A stretch of DNA of 17,094 nt from Phycisphaerales bacterium. GTDB lineage: Bacteria > Planctomycetota > Phycisphaerae > Phycisphaerales > UBA1924. Below are positions 7,693-15,441 of this stretch, piece by piece (the stretch's first letter is position 1; each line of letters opens with the position of its first letter). The translations under genes and the position numbers were made by a program. Below the pieces are notes generated by a model. The model worked only from the letters and a program-made list of their open reading frames with translations. It did no database searches and was not told the origin of the DNA. Where the stretch lies: the NCBI GenBank assembly GCA_016764015.1, contig JAESSR010000341.1:1-17094 (forward strand). Reading direction: 5' to 3'.

Positions 7693-8163
7693 TTAGCGCG
7701 GTTCGTGATAAAACCCGCTCCCGGCATCAACGAGCTTGCCGGCCTTAACCAATACTTTCCAGATACGGGGATCGAACTCCGATGGGCCCGGGGGCTGAAT
7801 GGAATCGATGTTGGCACTTTTTCCGGTTGTCACATCACGCTGTGAAATCTTTGATTCATCATCGAGCTTCTTGAACTTGAGACGATGTCGAAATACCCGT
7901 AGGGCTTCGTTGAGTTTCGCCTGCGAATACTCTGGAAGTGGTTCTTGCTTGGTTTTGAACGCATCGGGGTCTTCGAGCTTGGCGATCATGACATCGATGC
8001 CGACCGAATCACGCTCATCGCAGATGCGTTTGAGTTCTGATTGATCCACGGGCATTCTGCCGAGCAATCGCCCGAGCATCGTCCATGATGCGAGCACCTT
8101 GACTGGATCGGATTGTGAACGGAGAGTGGTTTCGGTGTCACGGATTTTTTCAACGATGTTCAT
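7693..8163 (-). CDS. Hypothetical protein, 156 residues
   Basis: I do not recognise this family. The protein is soluble and charged, with no signal peptide or membrane segment. It starts with a helical stretch (MNIVEKIRDTETTLRSQSD), has a mixed helical middle part (LGRLLGRMPVDQSELKRICD, YSQAKLNEALRVFRHRLKFK), then a flexible segment (DVTTGKSANIDSIQPPGPSE) and an ordered-looking end (FDPRIWKVLVKAGKLVDAGS). The start at 8163 is chosen over an ATG-less extension to 8205 because AGGA stands six bases before it. It is convergent with gmhA (17 bases between the stops) and downstream of the PEP-CTERM-like gene, from which a terminator separates it, so it is probably transcribed alone. Confidence 0.65.
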   Translation of the reverse strand: MNIVEKIRDTETTLRSQSDPVKVLASWTMLGRLLGRMPVDQSELKRICDERDSVGIDVMIAKLEDPDAFKTKQEPLPEYSQAKLNEALRVFRHRLKFKKLDDESKISQRDVTTGKSANIDSIQPPGPSEFDPRIWKVLVKAGKLVDAGSGFYHEPR

Positions 8164-8188
8164 AGAGAATCCTATGCCCATCATACAG

Positions 8189-8219
8189 AAAAGACTGCCA
8201 GCCAATATGACTGACAGCC
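8189..8219 (-). terminator. Rho-independent terminator after the PEP-CTERM-like gene
   Basis: On the minus strand GGCTGTCAG (8219-8211) pairs with CTGGCAGTC (8201-8193) over all nine positions, two of them G-U. The stem is followed by TTTT (8192-8189) and CTG. It lies 32 bases after the PEP-CTERM-like stop and 30 bases before the next minus-strand ATG. Confidence 0.6.
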
Positions 8220-8250
8220 TTCCGAAGGTTGACTCACGAGTAAGTCTGCT

Positions 8251-8874
8251 TTATGCTCTGCGCCGACGCCCTGCGAGGAGCATGCCAGCACCGATTATTG
8301 CGATCGAGCCCTGAGTAGGCACCTCGGTGCTCAGCACACGAACAGCATCATGCATGAGAAATCCGCCTGAGTTGCCATAGTTTGAATCGACAGTGACCCG
8401 ATCGAACTCGACATTGCTAGACCATCCATTCCATGCCCATTCGCCGCCGAGAGCAGCGTTGAGGACATCGGAACCGACGAGTGAATCGCCGTTGTAGAAC
8501 TTGATTTCGGCGTCGGCAACATTGGCAATTGTCGAGAAATAACCACCGAATGATTTCTGGTTCGTATTGAATCGGTACTCGACACCGCCCCGTGATGTGC
8601 CAAGGAACTTGGAACCTTCAAAGGCATCCGTTCGTGCACGCCAATCACCCGTGCCCAATGACCACCCGCCGGTCGCATGCAACCATGAGCTGCCGGATGT
8701 ATTTGAGAGTTCTCCGAGACCATTGAACACTGAAACGGGGTTCCGCTCGAATGTTCCCATATCGAGATCATTGAACCCCTCGAACTGGAATGACTCAAAC
8801 TCGCTCACTTGTATAATATCTGCATGAGTTGCAAATCCTGAAGCTGCGATAACAATGAAAGCGATTTTGTGCAT
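8251..8874 (-). CDS. Secreted protein with PEP-CTERM-like C-terminal sorting signal
   Basis: This 207-residue protein has a Sec signal peptide (MHKIAFIVIAASGFATHA, cleavage near residue 18). Its body of about 160 residues is rich in aromatic and glycine residues and looks like a beta-sandwich (FEGFNDLDMGTFERNP, GVEYRFNTNQKSFGGYFS, AEIKFYNGDSLVGS, VEFDRVTVDSNYG). The C-terminus has the three-part PEP-CTERM layout: a short motif VPTQGS, a hydrophobic helix (IAIIGAGMLLAG) and an arginine cluster (RRRRA). Proteins of this type are exported and processed by an exosortase to reach the envelope or exopolysaccharide. Here the canonical PEP is PTQ, a variant pattern common in Phycisphaerae as far as I know. 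The start at 8874 is supported by AGGGGG just upstream and by the signal peptide; the open frame further back to 9009 lacks both. The specific function is unknown. Confidence 0.75.
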   Translation of the reverse strand: MHKIAFIVIAASGFATHADIIQVSEFESFQFEGFNDLDMGTFERNPVSVFNGLGELSNTSGSSWLHATGGWSLGTGDWRARTDAFEGSKFLGTSRGGVEYRFNTNQKSFGGYFSTIANVADAEIKFYNGDSLVGSDVLNAALGGEWAWNGWSSNVEFDRVTVDSNYGNSGGFLMHDAVRVLSTEVPTQGSIAIIGAGMLLAGRRRRA

Positions 8875-9098
8875 GATGCCCCCTACTTGGTTGATGTTCA
8901 CATCCACCGGCGTGAGTGGACAAGTGAACGGTGCGAAATAGAGTGTGCATTGCCAACCTGTTGTGTGCTCAATACAGATATTCGACCGTATAGATAACGG
9001 AACGAGCACAACCAGACCATGCTGAGCATGATTATGGCTGAAAAATCAGCGAGTCGTAGTTGTTATCGGTCTCTCGTGTTGCCTGCGATTGAGAATAC

Positions 9099-10556
9099 TT
9101 AAGAGTTCCGGTATGCGGTGAGGATGGCATCCACATTCTTCTTTGCATCACCAAAGAGCATCTTGGTGTTGGACTTCACAAACAACGGATTGCCAATCCC
9201 TGCATACCCACTGGCCATGCTCCGTTTCATCACGATCACATCCTTGGCTTTCCACACCTCAAGCACAGGCATGCCGGTAATCGGGCTGCCTGGATCATCG
9301 AGTGCACTTGGATTGACGATGTCATTGGCGCCGATCACAAGCACGAGATCAGTCTCTGGGAAATCCTCGTTGATCTCGTCCATCTCAAGGACAATGTCAT
9401 ACGAAATCTTTGCTTCTGCGAGGAGCACATTCATATGCCCAGGGAGTCGCCCGGCGATCGGATGGATGGCAAATCGAATCTTTTTACCCGCAGCTTCGAG
9501 TTCCTTGGTGATTTCAGAGAGCGTATGTTGTGCCTGTGCAACAGCCATCCCGTAGCCGGGGACAATCACGATGCTCTTGGCGTTGCGGATAAGTTCAACC
9601 GTGCCGTCGACCTGTATCTCGGTGTGCTCGCCTTCAATCACAACAGTTGTACCCTCAGCAGCACCAAACCCGCCAAGGATCACGCTGACGAACGAACGGT
9701 TCATGCCCTTACACATGATGTAGCTCAGGATCGCACCGCTTGAGCCAACCAACGCTCCGGTAATAATCAACAAGTCATTCGAGAGCATGAACCCGGCTGC
9801 TGCCGCGGCCCACCCAGAATAACTATTGAGCATCGACACCACCACAGGCATATCCGCGCCGCCGATCGCCATGACCATGTGGATTCCAAAGACTCCGGTA
9901 ATGGCGGTGGCGATACCCAATACCCACATGGCTTTGGTCATTTCATGAGCGCCGACGGCTTGTGCGAACATTACGCCAAGAGCAATCGTGAGGAGTATCA
10001 CGATAAGATTGAGGATGTGTCTCGCTGGCAACATCAAAGGCTTGCCACCGATCTTGCCATCGAGTTTGGCGTAGGCGATGATCGAGCCGGTGAATGTGAT
10101 CGAGCCGATACAAACGCCGATGAATATCTCGATATTGTGGATGAGCAAAGCGCTCCCAGTGAAATCGTTGTGCCCGCGCAGTGTTGCGAAGCCGACCAAT
10201 ACAGCAGCCGCGCCGACAAAGCTGTGAAGCATGGCGACGAGCTGAGGCATGTCGGTCATCTTGACTCTCGATGCCAGCACCGCACCAATAACAGCAGCAG
10301 GGATCATGGCTGCCAAGAAGATCATGAATCCTGTGGTGGTGAGCAGGAATGCAGTAGCGATCAGGGCAATAAGCATGCCTGTCATCCCGTAGATATTCCC
10401 TTTGCGGGAAGTCTTCGGATGCCCGAGCCCGGCAAGGCTCAGAATGAACAATGCCGCGGCGATGATGTAGGCGACCGTGGCGATGCCACTCACAGAAGAG
10501 GCGTGCTCTGTCACGAGAGCGACTGTTTCGGGCAATGTGGCGATATTGTCTTGCAT
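9099..10556 (-). CDS. pntB: NAD(P) transhydrogenase subunit beta
   Basis: PntB forms, with PntA, the membrane transhydrogenase that moves hydride from NADH to NADP+ while protons flow inward. The 485-residue protein has a long membrane domain (about 20-300) with repeated hydrophobic helices. It includes [17 protein letters not shown] (108-124), whose H111 corresponds to the proton-channel histidine H91 of E. coli, and [16 protein letters not shown] (241-256). Domain III, the NADP(H)-binding part, follows: [16 protein letters not shown] (328-343), [18 protein letters not shown] (365-382), [10 protein letters not shown] (409-418) and [16 protein letters not shown] (444-459). It is slightly longer than the E. 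coli protein, from a longer N-terminus. The ATG at 10556 has AGG seven bases upstream. It lies 67 bases after the pntA stop and is probably cotranscribed. Confidence 0.95.
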   Translation of the reverse strand: MQDNIATLPETVALVTEHASSVSGIATVAYIIAAALFILSLAGLGHPKTSRKGNIYGMTGMLIALIATAFLLTTTGFMIFLAAMIPAAVIGAVLASRVKMTDMPQLVAMLHSFVGAAAVLVGFATLRGHNDFTGSALLIHNIEIFIGVCIGSITFTGSIIAYAKLDGKIGGKPLMLPARHILNLIVILLTIALGVMFAQAVGAHEMTKAMWVLGIATAITGVFGIHMVMAIGGADMPVVVSMLNSYSGWAAAAAGFMLSNDLLIITGALVGSSGAILSYIMCKGMNRSFVSVILGGFGAAEGTTVVIEGEHTEIQVDGTVELIRNAKSIVIVPGYGMAVAQAQHTLSEITKELEAAGKKIRFAIHPIAGRLPGHMNVLLAEAKISYDIVLEMDEINEDFPETDLVLVIGANDIVNPSALDDPGSPITGMPVLEVWKAKDVIVMKRSMASGYAGIGNPLFVKSNTKMLFGDAKKNVDAILTAYRNS

Positions 10557-10623
10557 AGTGGACCTATGTGGAATTGATGAGAAAGAGTAAAGAATGTCTG
10601 TTGGGAACAGATTGGGAACAGGT

Positions 10624-12195
10624 TTACTTCTGGAACATCTGCAACATTCGTCGAGTCACGAGGAACCCGCCTGAGATGTTGATCGCTGCGAGGAACACGG
10701 CTGCGGCTCCAAGGATGACGGCGAGCGTATCTGTTTGTCCTTCTAATCCGGAAAGATGGAGCATGCCGCCGATGAGGATGATCCCGCTGATTGCGTTGGT
10801 GACGCTCATCAGAGGCGTATGCAACGCGGGGGTCACATTCCAAACAACCTGCCACCCAACGAAGCACGCGAGCACAAAAACCGTAAAGTGGCTCAGGAAC
10901 TCGCTGGGCGCGACCCTCCCTAGCGCCAACAAGGCGACGGCTGTGATGATCATCACGACGACAGAACCGAGATTGGATTTCTTCTTCGGTTCTGCCGGGC
11001 CTGTAGCGGGTGTCGCTTCTGGGCTTGGTTCGTCTTGAGATGTTGCAATGACCACCGGCTGAGCCTGCGGCGGCGGCCAAGTTGTGGAGCCTTCGTGACA
11101 CACGAGTGCCCCGCGGACAATATCGTTTTCAAGATCGATCGTGAAGTTTTCGTCGCCACCCATTTCGTCGAGCATGCTCACGAGCGTTGATGCATAGAGC
11201 CAACTCGTCTGGATCGCCATTCGGCTCGCAAGGTCTGTGTAGCCAACAATCCGAACACCCTTATGCACAATCATCTTGTCGGCTTGGGTCAATGCACAGT
11301 TGCCGCCCTGCTGGGCAGCCATATCGACGATAACCGATCCCTCACGCATTGATTCGACCATGCCGGCACTGATCAAACGCGGCGCCGGCTTACCGGGGAT
11401 CAACGCGGTGGTGATGATGATGTCCACTTCCATCGCCTGCTGAGCAAACAGCTTCATTTCAGCTTCGATGAACTCATCGGACATCACCTTGGCATAGCCG
11501 CCAGAACCTGATCCTTCTTCTTTAAAATCGAGTTCGAGGAACTCGGCACCCATCGAGCGGACTTGTTCACCAACTTCGAGTCGAGTGTCAAATGCACGAA
11601 CGATAGCGCCGAGTGCATTCGCTGCACCAATCGCGGCCAAACCGGCGACGCCAGCACCAATCACAAGCACCTTGGCGGGTTTGATCGCACCCGCTGCGGT
11701 GCTCTGCCCGGTCAAGAACCGTGGATAGACATTCACCGCTTCGATCACGGCTCGATATCCAGCAGCATTGGCCATCGCGCTGAGCGCATCGACCTTCTGG
11801 GCACGCGTGATCCGAGGCACACAGTCCATCGCAAGAGCTGATGCATTTCGAGCGTTAAGCTTGTCGAGAATCTCCTGATTCTGTGCTGGCCAAATGAACC
11901 CGATCAGGCAGCCGCCCTCTTTGATCATGTCCGCTTCGTGGATGCCAACACTTGGATGAACCTGAGGCGAATGGACCTTGAGTACAATGTCAGACTCGCC
12001 CCAGAGTGCTTTCACATCGCTGGTGAGTGTCGCGCCCGCCTGAGCATACATTTCATCGTAGTGCTCCGCAGCAATGCCAGCACCTTCTTCGACGACCACT
12101 TCAAAGCCCATGTCAATGAGTTTGGAAACTGTCTTGGGCGTGCTCGCGACCCGACGCTCGCCGGGGTGGATTTCTTTTGGGATACCAATCCGCAT
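10624..12195 (-). CDS. pntA: NAD(P) transhydrogenase subunit alpha
   Basis: PntA contributes the NAD(H)-binding domain I and part of the membrane domain of the proton-translocating transhydrogenase. It is full length, 523 residues, as a single undivided chain like the E. coli type. Visible are [20 protein letters not shown] (1-20), the RQD loop residues R128, Q133 and D136, and the Rossmann motif [20 protein letters not shown] (176-195) followed by the D203 region ([19 protein letters not shown]). Next come [11 protein letters not shown] (290-300), a Pro/Glu/Lys linker (about 372-408) and four membrane helices (about 410-428, 434-453, 462-481 and 489-513). The start has GAGG five bases upstream. 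The gene is divergent from korA across a 237 bp gap and precedes pntB. There is no separate pntAb, unlike the split three-gene form found in many bacteria. Confidence 0.95.
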   Translation of the reverse strand: MRIGIPKEIHPGERRVASTPKTVSKLIDMGFEVVVEEGAGIAAEHYDEMYAQAGATLTSDVKALWGESDIVLKVHSPQVHPSVGIHEADMIKEGGCLIGFIWPAQNQEILDKLNARNASALAMDCVPRITRAQKVDALSAMANAAGYRAVIEAVNVYPRFLTGQSTAAGAIKPAKVLVIGAGVAGLAAIGAANALGAIVRAFDTRLEVGEQVRSMGAEFLELDFKEEGSGSGGYAKVMSDEFIEAEMKLFAQQAMEVDIIITTALIPGKPAPRLISAGMVESMREGSVIVDMAAQQGGNCALTQADKMIVHKGVRIVGYTDLASRMAIQTSWLYASTLVSMLDEMGGDENFTIDLENDIVRGALVCHEGSTTWPPPQAQPVVIATSQDEPSPEATPATGPAEPKKKSNLGSVVVMIITAVALLALGRVAPSEFLSHFTVFVLACFVGWQVVWNVTPALHTPLMSVTNAISGIILIGGMLHLSGLEGQTDTLAVILGAAAVFLAAINISGGFLVTRRMLQMFQK

Positions 12196-12224
12196 AGAGA
12201 CCTCTTCGTGTTCAAGGAAATGAT

Positions 12225-12267
12225 TTGAACAAGATCATAGCAAGTTATTGAACACTTGCATCATAGC
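12225..12267. repeat. Tandem direct repeats in the pntA/korA control region
   Basis: TTGAACAAGATCATAGC (12225-12241) and TTGAACACTTGCATCATAGC (12248-12267) share TTGAAC at the left and ATCATAGC at the right, with a three-base length difference between. They are spaced 23 bases apart, about two helical turns. On the minus strand each contains GCTATGAT, and the one nearer pntA reads TGCTATGAT, an extended -10 sequence. On the plus strand the second TTGAAC stands 17 bases before TAAAGT (12271-12276), a possible korA promoter. They may be paired regulator sites or duplicated promoters; this is inference. Confidence 0.4.
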
Positions 12268-12377
12268 GGATAAAGTTGTCTTTAGGATGTTTCACCGGCG
12301 GAGAGCACTTGGCTGAATTCGATGTACAAAGAACTCCCCTGCCTATCTGCTTCACGCCTAAAATACCCATTCGTCTC

Positions 12378-12400
12378 GGCTCCGCCGGAGCCTGTCTTTT
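12378..12400 (+). promoter_or_regulatory. Terminator-like hairpin in the korA leader (possible attenuator)
   Basis: GGCTCC (12378-12383), the loop GCC and GGAGCC (12387-12392) form a GC-only-capped 6 bp stem, followed by TGTCTTTTT (12393-12401). It lies 32 bases before the korA ATG and points toward korA. It could stop transcripts that begin upstream, so korA expression may be controlled by attenuation, or korA may start after it. The stem is short. Confidence 0.3.
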
Positions 12401-12432
12401 TAGATCAAACCCCGGAAGGGTGAGGCTCACCA

Positions 12433-14313
12433 ATGCCAACCGATCAAACAATCGATAATCCGTCCACAACACTCGATTCCGTTGTCATCCGTTTCTGCGG
12501 CGACTCCGGCGACGGGATGCAACTCACCGGCGGGCAGTTTACTGACACCTCAGCACTGTTCGGAAATGACTTTGCGACCTTCCCCGACTTCCCCGCTGAA
12601 ATTCGTGCTCCCAAAGGCACAACCTTTGGCGTGTCCGGGTTTCAGGTCCACTTCTCCTCTGAGAGTATCTTCACACCCGGCGATCGCGTCAATGCGATGA
12701 TCGCGATGAATCCGGCTGGATTTAAGGTCAACATCGAAGATGTTGAGCCCGGCGGAATCGTCATCGTGAACGAAGACGAGTTCACCAAGGGCAACCTCTC
12801 AAAGTGTGGATACCTCGACGGGTACAACCCGCTCGAAGACGAAGAAATCGCTCATAAATACGCTCTGGTGAAGGTGCCGATGTCTCGGCTTACTAAGGAA
12901 TCCCTCGCTGATTCGGGTATGGGTGCGAAGGATGTCAACCGGTGTCGAAACATGTTCGCGCTCGGGATCGTTTATTGGCTCTATGAACGCTCACTTGATC
13001 ACACAAAAGAATATTTGCAGAATAAGTTTGCTGAGAAAAAAGGTCTTCCAGAAATCGCCAAGATCAATATCCGTGCGCTCGAAGCCGGGTACTACTTCGG
13101 CGAGACCGCGGAAGTGTTCCCGTCTCGCTATCGTGTGCCCAAGGCTAAGCTCGAGCCGGGGACATACCGCCAGATCAGTGGCAACGAGGCAACCGTCCTG
13201 GGATTGGTCGCCGCGGCTCAAAAAGCATCGAAGCCGATCGTGTATGCGAGCTATCCGATCACGCCGGCATCGGGTGTGTTTCATGGGCTGGCTCACCTCA
13301 AACGATTCAATATCAAAACAATTCAATCCGAAGACGAGATCGCTGCAATCTGTACCGCAATCGGCGCGAGCTTCGCGGGTGACATCGGCGTCACCGGCAC
13401 TTCTGGTCCGGGGCTCGCGCTCAAAGGCGAGGCGATGGGGCTCGCACTCATGCTCGAACTGCCTTTGGTTATTGTCAATGTCCAGAGGGCTGGGCCTGCA
13501 ACGGGATTGCCGACCAAGACCGAGCAAGCGGACTTGCTCCAAGCGATGTACGGGCGCCATTGCGAGAGCCCGCTGATCATTGTGGCTCCGAGGAGCCCAT
13601 CGGATTGTTTCCACATGGCCATCGAAGCTATACGGCTCGCGGTCGAGTTCATGACCCCGGTCATCTATCTTTCCGATGGGTACATCGCCAACGGGGCCGA
13701 GCCTTGGAAGGTGCCCAATGTTGCTGATATCCCTACGATCAATATCGTTCATCCAACGCAAGAGGACTTTGCCGATGGCGAGTTCTTGCCATATAGCCGC
13801 GATCCTGACACACTCAAACGCCCTTGGGCGATCCCGGGCACGCCAGGACTCGAACATCGCATTGGCAGTTTGGAGAAAGAAGCTGGCACTGGCAATGTGT
13901 CCTACGACGCGGACAACCATGACATGATGGTGCGTCTGCGAGCACAGAAAGTTGCGAACGCCGCTCAGTCGATCCCGCTACTAGAAGTCGATGGCGATCC
14001 ATCTGGTGATGTCCTTGTCCTCGGATGGGGCGGAACTTATGGCTCTATCACAACGGCCATCAACGAGGTTCGTGCCAAAGGGCACGCAGTCAGCTATGCA
14101 CATCTCCAATACTTGAATCCGTTCCCATCGAACACCGAGGAAGTTTTGCGATCATTTAAGAAGGTCGTGATCCCAGAGATTAACTTGGGGCAACTGAGTG
14201 TATTGATCCGATCCAAATATCTTATCGATACCATCGGAATCAACATCGTCAAAGGCAAGCCCTTCCGGGTCGAAACACTGGTCGAACGAATCACGGAGGC
14301 TGTCAAATCATGA
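12433..14313 (+). CDS. korA: 2-Oxoglutarate:ferredoxin oxidoreductase subunit alpha (fused gamma-alpha)
   Basis: KorA with KorB oxidises 2-oxoglutarate and CoA to succinyl-CoA and CO2, passing electrons to ferredoxin; the reaction can run in reverse. The 626-residue protein is the fused form. The gamma domain (about 16-215) begins VVIRFCGDSGDGMQLTGGQF (17-36) and contains FPAEIRAPKGTTFGVSGFQV (53-72). The pyrimidine-binding alpha domain follows from about 250: GNEATVLGLVAAAQ, YPITPASGVFHGLAH (274-288), QSEDEIAAICTAIGASFAG (298-316), TGTSGPGLALKGEAMGLAL (321-339) and NVQRAGPATGLPTKTEQADL (349-368). A C-terminal transketolase-like domain (VLVLGWGGTYGSI, LQYLNPFPSN) completes it. GAGG seven bases before 12433 supports the start. 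Its stop overlaps the korB ATG by four bases. Substrate choice rests on similarity to KorA-type proteins; pyruvate or another 2-oxoacid cannot be excluded. Confidence 0.9.
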   Translation: MPTDQTIDNPSTTLDSVVIRFCGDSGDGMQLTGGQFTDTSALFGNDFATFPDFPAEIRAPKGTTFGVSGFQVHFSSESIFTPGDRVNAMIAMNPAGFKVNIEDVEPGGIVIVNEDEFTKGNLSKCGYLDGYNPLEDEEIAHKYALVKVPMSRLTKESLADSGMGAKDVNRCRNMFALGIVYWLYERSLDHTKEYLQNKFAEKKGLPEIAKINIRALEAGYYFGETAEVFPSRYRVPKAKLEPGTYRQISGNEATVLGLVAAAQKASKPIVYASYPITPASGVFHGLAHLKRFNIKTIQSEDEIAAICTAIGASFAGDIGVTGTSGPGLALKGEAMGLALMLELPLVIVNVQRAGPATGLPTKTEQADLLQAMYGRHCESPLIIVAPRSPSDCFHMAIEAIRLAVEFMTPVIYLSDGYIANGAEPWKVPNVADIPTINIVHPTQEDFADGEFLPYSRDPDTLKRPWAIPGTPGLEHRIGSLEKEAGTGNVSYDADNHDMMVRLRAQKVANAAQSIPLLEVDGDPSGDVLVLGWGGTYGSITTAINEVRAKGHAVSYAHLQYLNPFPSNTEEVLRSFKKVVIPEINLGQLSVLIRSKYLIDTIGINIVKGKPFRVETLVERITEAVKS

Positions 14314-15344
14314 GTGCAACACAATCACAAAGTACCCAACTCCCGATCTATACCGCCAAGGACTTTACCACTGACCAAGATGTACGGTGGTGCCCGGGGT
14401 GTGGCGATTACGCTGTGCTCTCAGCGGTGCGCAAGGCGCTGCCGGGGATTGCTCGTAAAAAAGAAAACTATGTCTTTGTTTCGGGTATTGGGTGTGCCGC
14501 TCGGTTCCCCTACTACATGGAAACCTACGGCATGCACTCCATCCACGGTCGTAGCTTGGCGGTTGCAACCGGCGTGAAATGTGCCAATCCAGACCTTGAA
14601 GTCTGTGTGGTTTCTGGTGATGGCGATCTGTTCTCTATTGGGGGCAATCACACGATCCACACGATGCGCCGTAATGTCGATATCACGATCCTGCTGCTCA
14701 ACAATAAAATCTATGGGCTGACCAAAGGGCAATACTCGCCGACCTCTGAGACCGGCAAGATATCGCCAACATCACCCGTTGGCTCGATCGATTATCCGAT
14801 CAATCCGATCGCGATCGCTGTGGCGACTGGGTGTACCTTTATCGCCCGGAGCCTTGATGTTGACATGAAGGGGATGGACGCAATCATCAAACGAGCGATG
14901 GCCCATCGAGGGACATCGTTTGTTGAGGTGTATCAGGACTGTAATATTTTCAATCACAAAGCGTGGTTCTATGCCTCGCAAAAAGACACGATGCCCGAGA
15001 ACACCATCAAACTTGAGCATGGCAAGCCTTTGATCTTTGGTACTGATCGAACCAAAGGCATCCGCTTCAACTGTGGGCGTCCGGAAGTGGTGGTCATCGG
15101 TGAAAATGGCGTGAGCGAGGCCGACCTACTTGTTCATGATGAGACCGATAGGTTCCTCGCCAATATGTATGCACAGATGGCCCATCCAGAGTTCCCTGAA
15201 CCGATGGGCATCCTGTATGCTGATCCAACCAAGCCGACCTATAACGATTTGCTCTACCAACAACTCGAAGAAGCGAAGAACAAGCCCAATCAGCAAAGCC
15301 TTCAAGACCTTGTGACGGGGAATGACTCTTGGGTAGTCGAGTAA
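14310..15344 (+). CDS. korB: 2-Oxoglutarate:ferredoxin oxidoreductase subunit beta
   Basis: KorB carries the thiamine diphosphate and the single [4Fe-4S] cluster that pass electrons to ferredoxin. The 344-residue chain shows WCPGCGDYAVL (27-37) with C28 and C31, GIGCAARFPYY with C62, and YQDCNIFNHKAW with C211. The spacing matches the four cluster cysteines known from two-subunit archaeal enzymes. The TDP-binding motif GDGDLFSIGGNHTIHTMRRN (103-122) with NN at 131-132 is intact. IYGLTKGQYSPTSE (135-148) is the usual substrate-loop region. Translation is probably coupled to korA through the ATGA overlap at 14310-14313. No ferredoxin-like delta subunit or ferredoxin gene follows, so the electron acceptor is encoded elsewhere. 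A terminator-like hairpin is found downstream. Confidence 0.93.
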   Translation: MSATQSQSTQLPIYTAKDFTTDQDVRWCPGCGDYAVLSAVRKALPGIARKKENYVFVSGIGCAARFPYYMETYGMHSIHGRSLAVATGVKCANPDLEVCVVSGDGDLFSIGGNHTIHTMRRNVDITILLLNNKIYGLTKGQYSPTSETGKISPTSPVGSIDYPINPIAIAVATGCTFIARSLDVDMKGMDAIIKRAMAHRGTSFVEVYQDCNIFNHKAWFYASQKDTMPENTIKLEHGKPLIFGTDRTKGIRFNCGRPEVVVIGENGVSEADLLVHDETDRFLANMYAQMAHPEFPEPMGILYADPTKPTYNDLLYQQLEEAKNKPNQQSLQDLVTGNDSWVVE

Positions 15345-15390
15345 TCTGTTTTCAGGATTCACCGATATTACAGCAACCGAAACAGTACAC

Positions 15391-15419
15391 AGCGACCTTT
15401 GTTCTTATGGGTCGTTTTT
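15391..15419 (+). terminator. Probable terminator after korB
   Basis: AGCGACCT (15391-15398) pairs with GGGTCGTT (15409-15416), allowing two G-U pairs, with a 10-base loop and a run of five T (15415-15419). It is weaker than the terminator after hmgA. The minus-strand side has no T run, so it would not serve the convergent flavoprotein gene. Confidence 0.5.
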
Positions 15420-15441
15420 CAATAAAGTTGTATAATGTCGA

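Noticed and set aside
9018..9030. Palindrome CATGCTGAGCATG between pntB and the PEP-CTERM-like gene
   Set aside because: Short and isolated, with no partner copy or promoter context; likely chance.
9879..10577. 232-residue plus-strand open frame inside pntB
   Set aside because: Antisense to a highly conserved gene, with a low-complexity composition (D, G, H, E and C) and no ribosome binding site.
10511..11101. 196-residue arginine-rich minus-strand frame overlapping pntA and pntB
   Set aside because: It is a shifted frame of pntA with an R/H-rich composition, not a separate gene.
12991..13920. 309-residue minus-strand open frame inside korA
   Set aside because: Antisense to an unmistakable KorA; the peptide has the biased composition of a shadow frame.
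15431..15436. Perfect TATAAT on the plus strand, reading antisense into the flavoprotein gene
   Set aside because: No acceptable -35 at 16-18 bases and no TG extension with correct spacing; the local A/T richness explains it.
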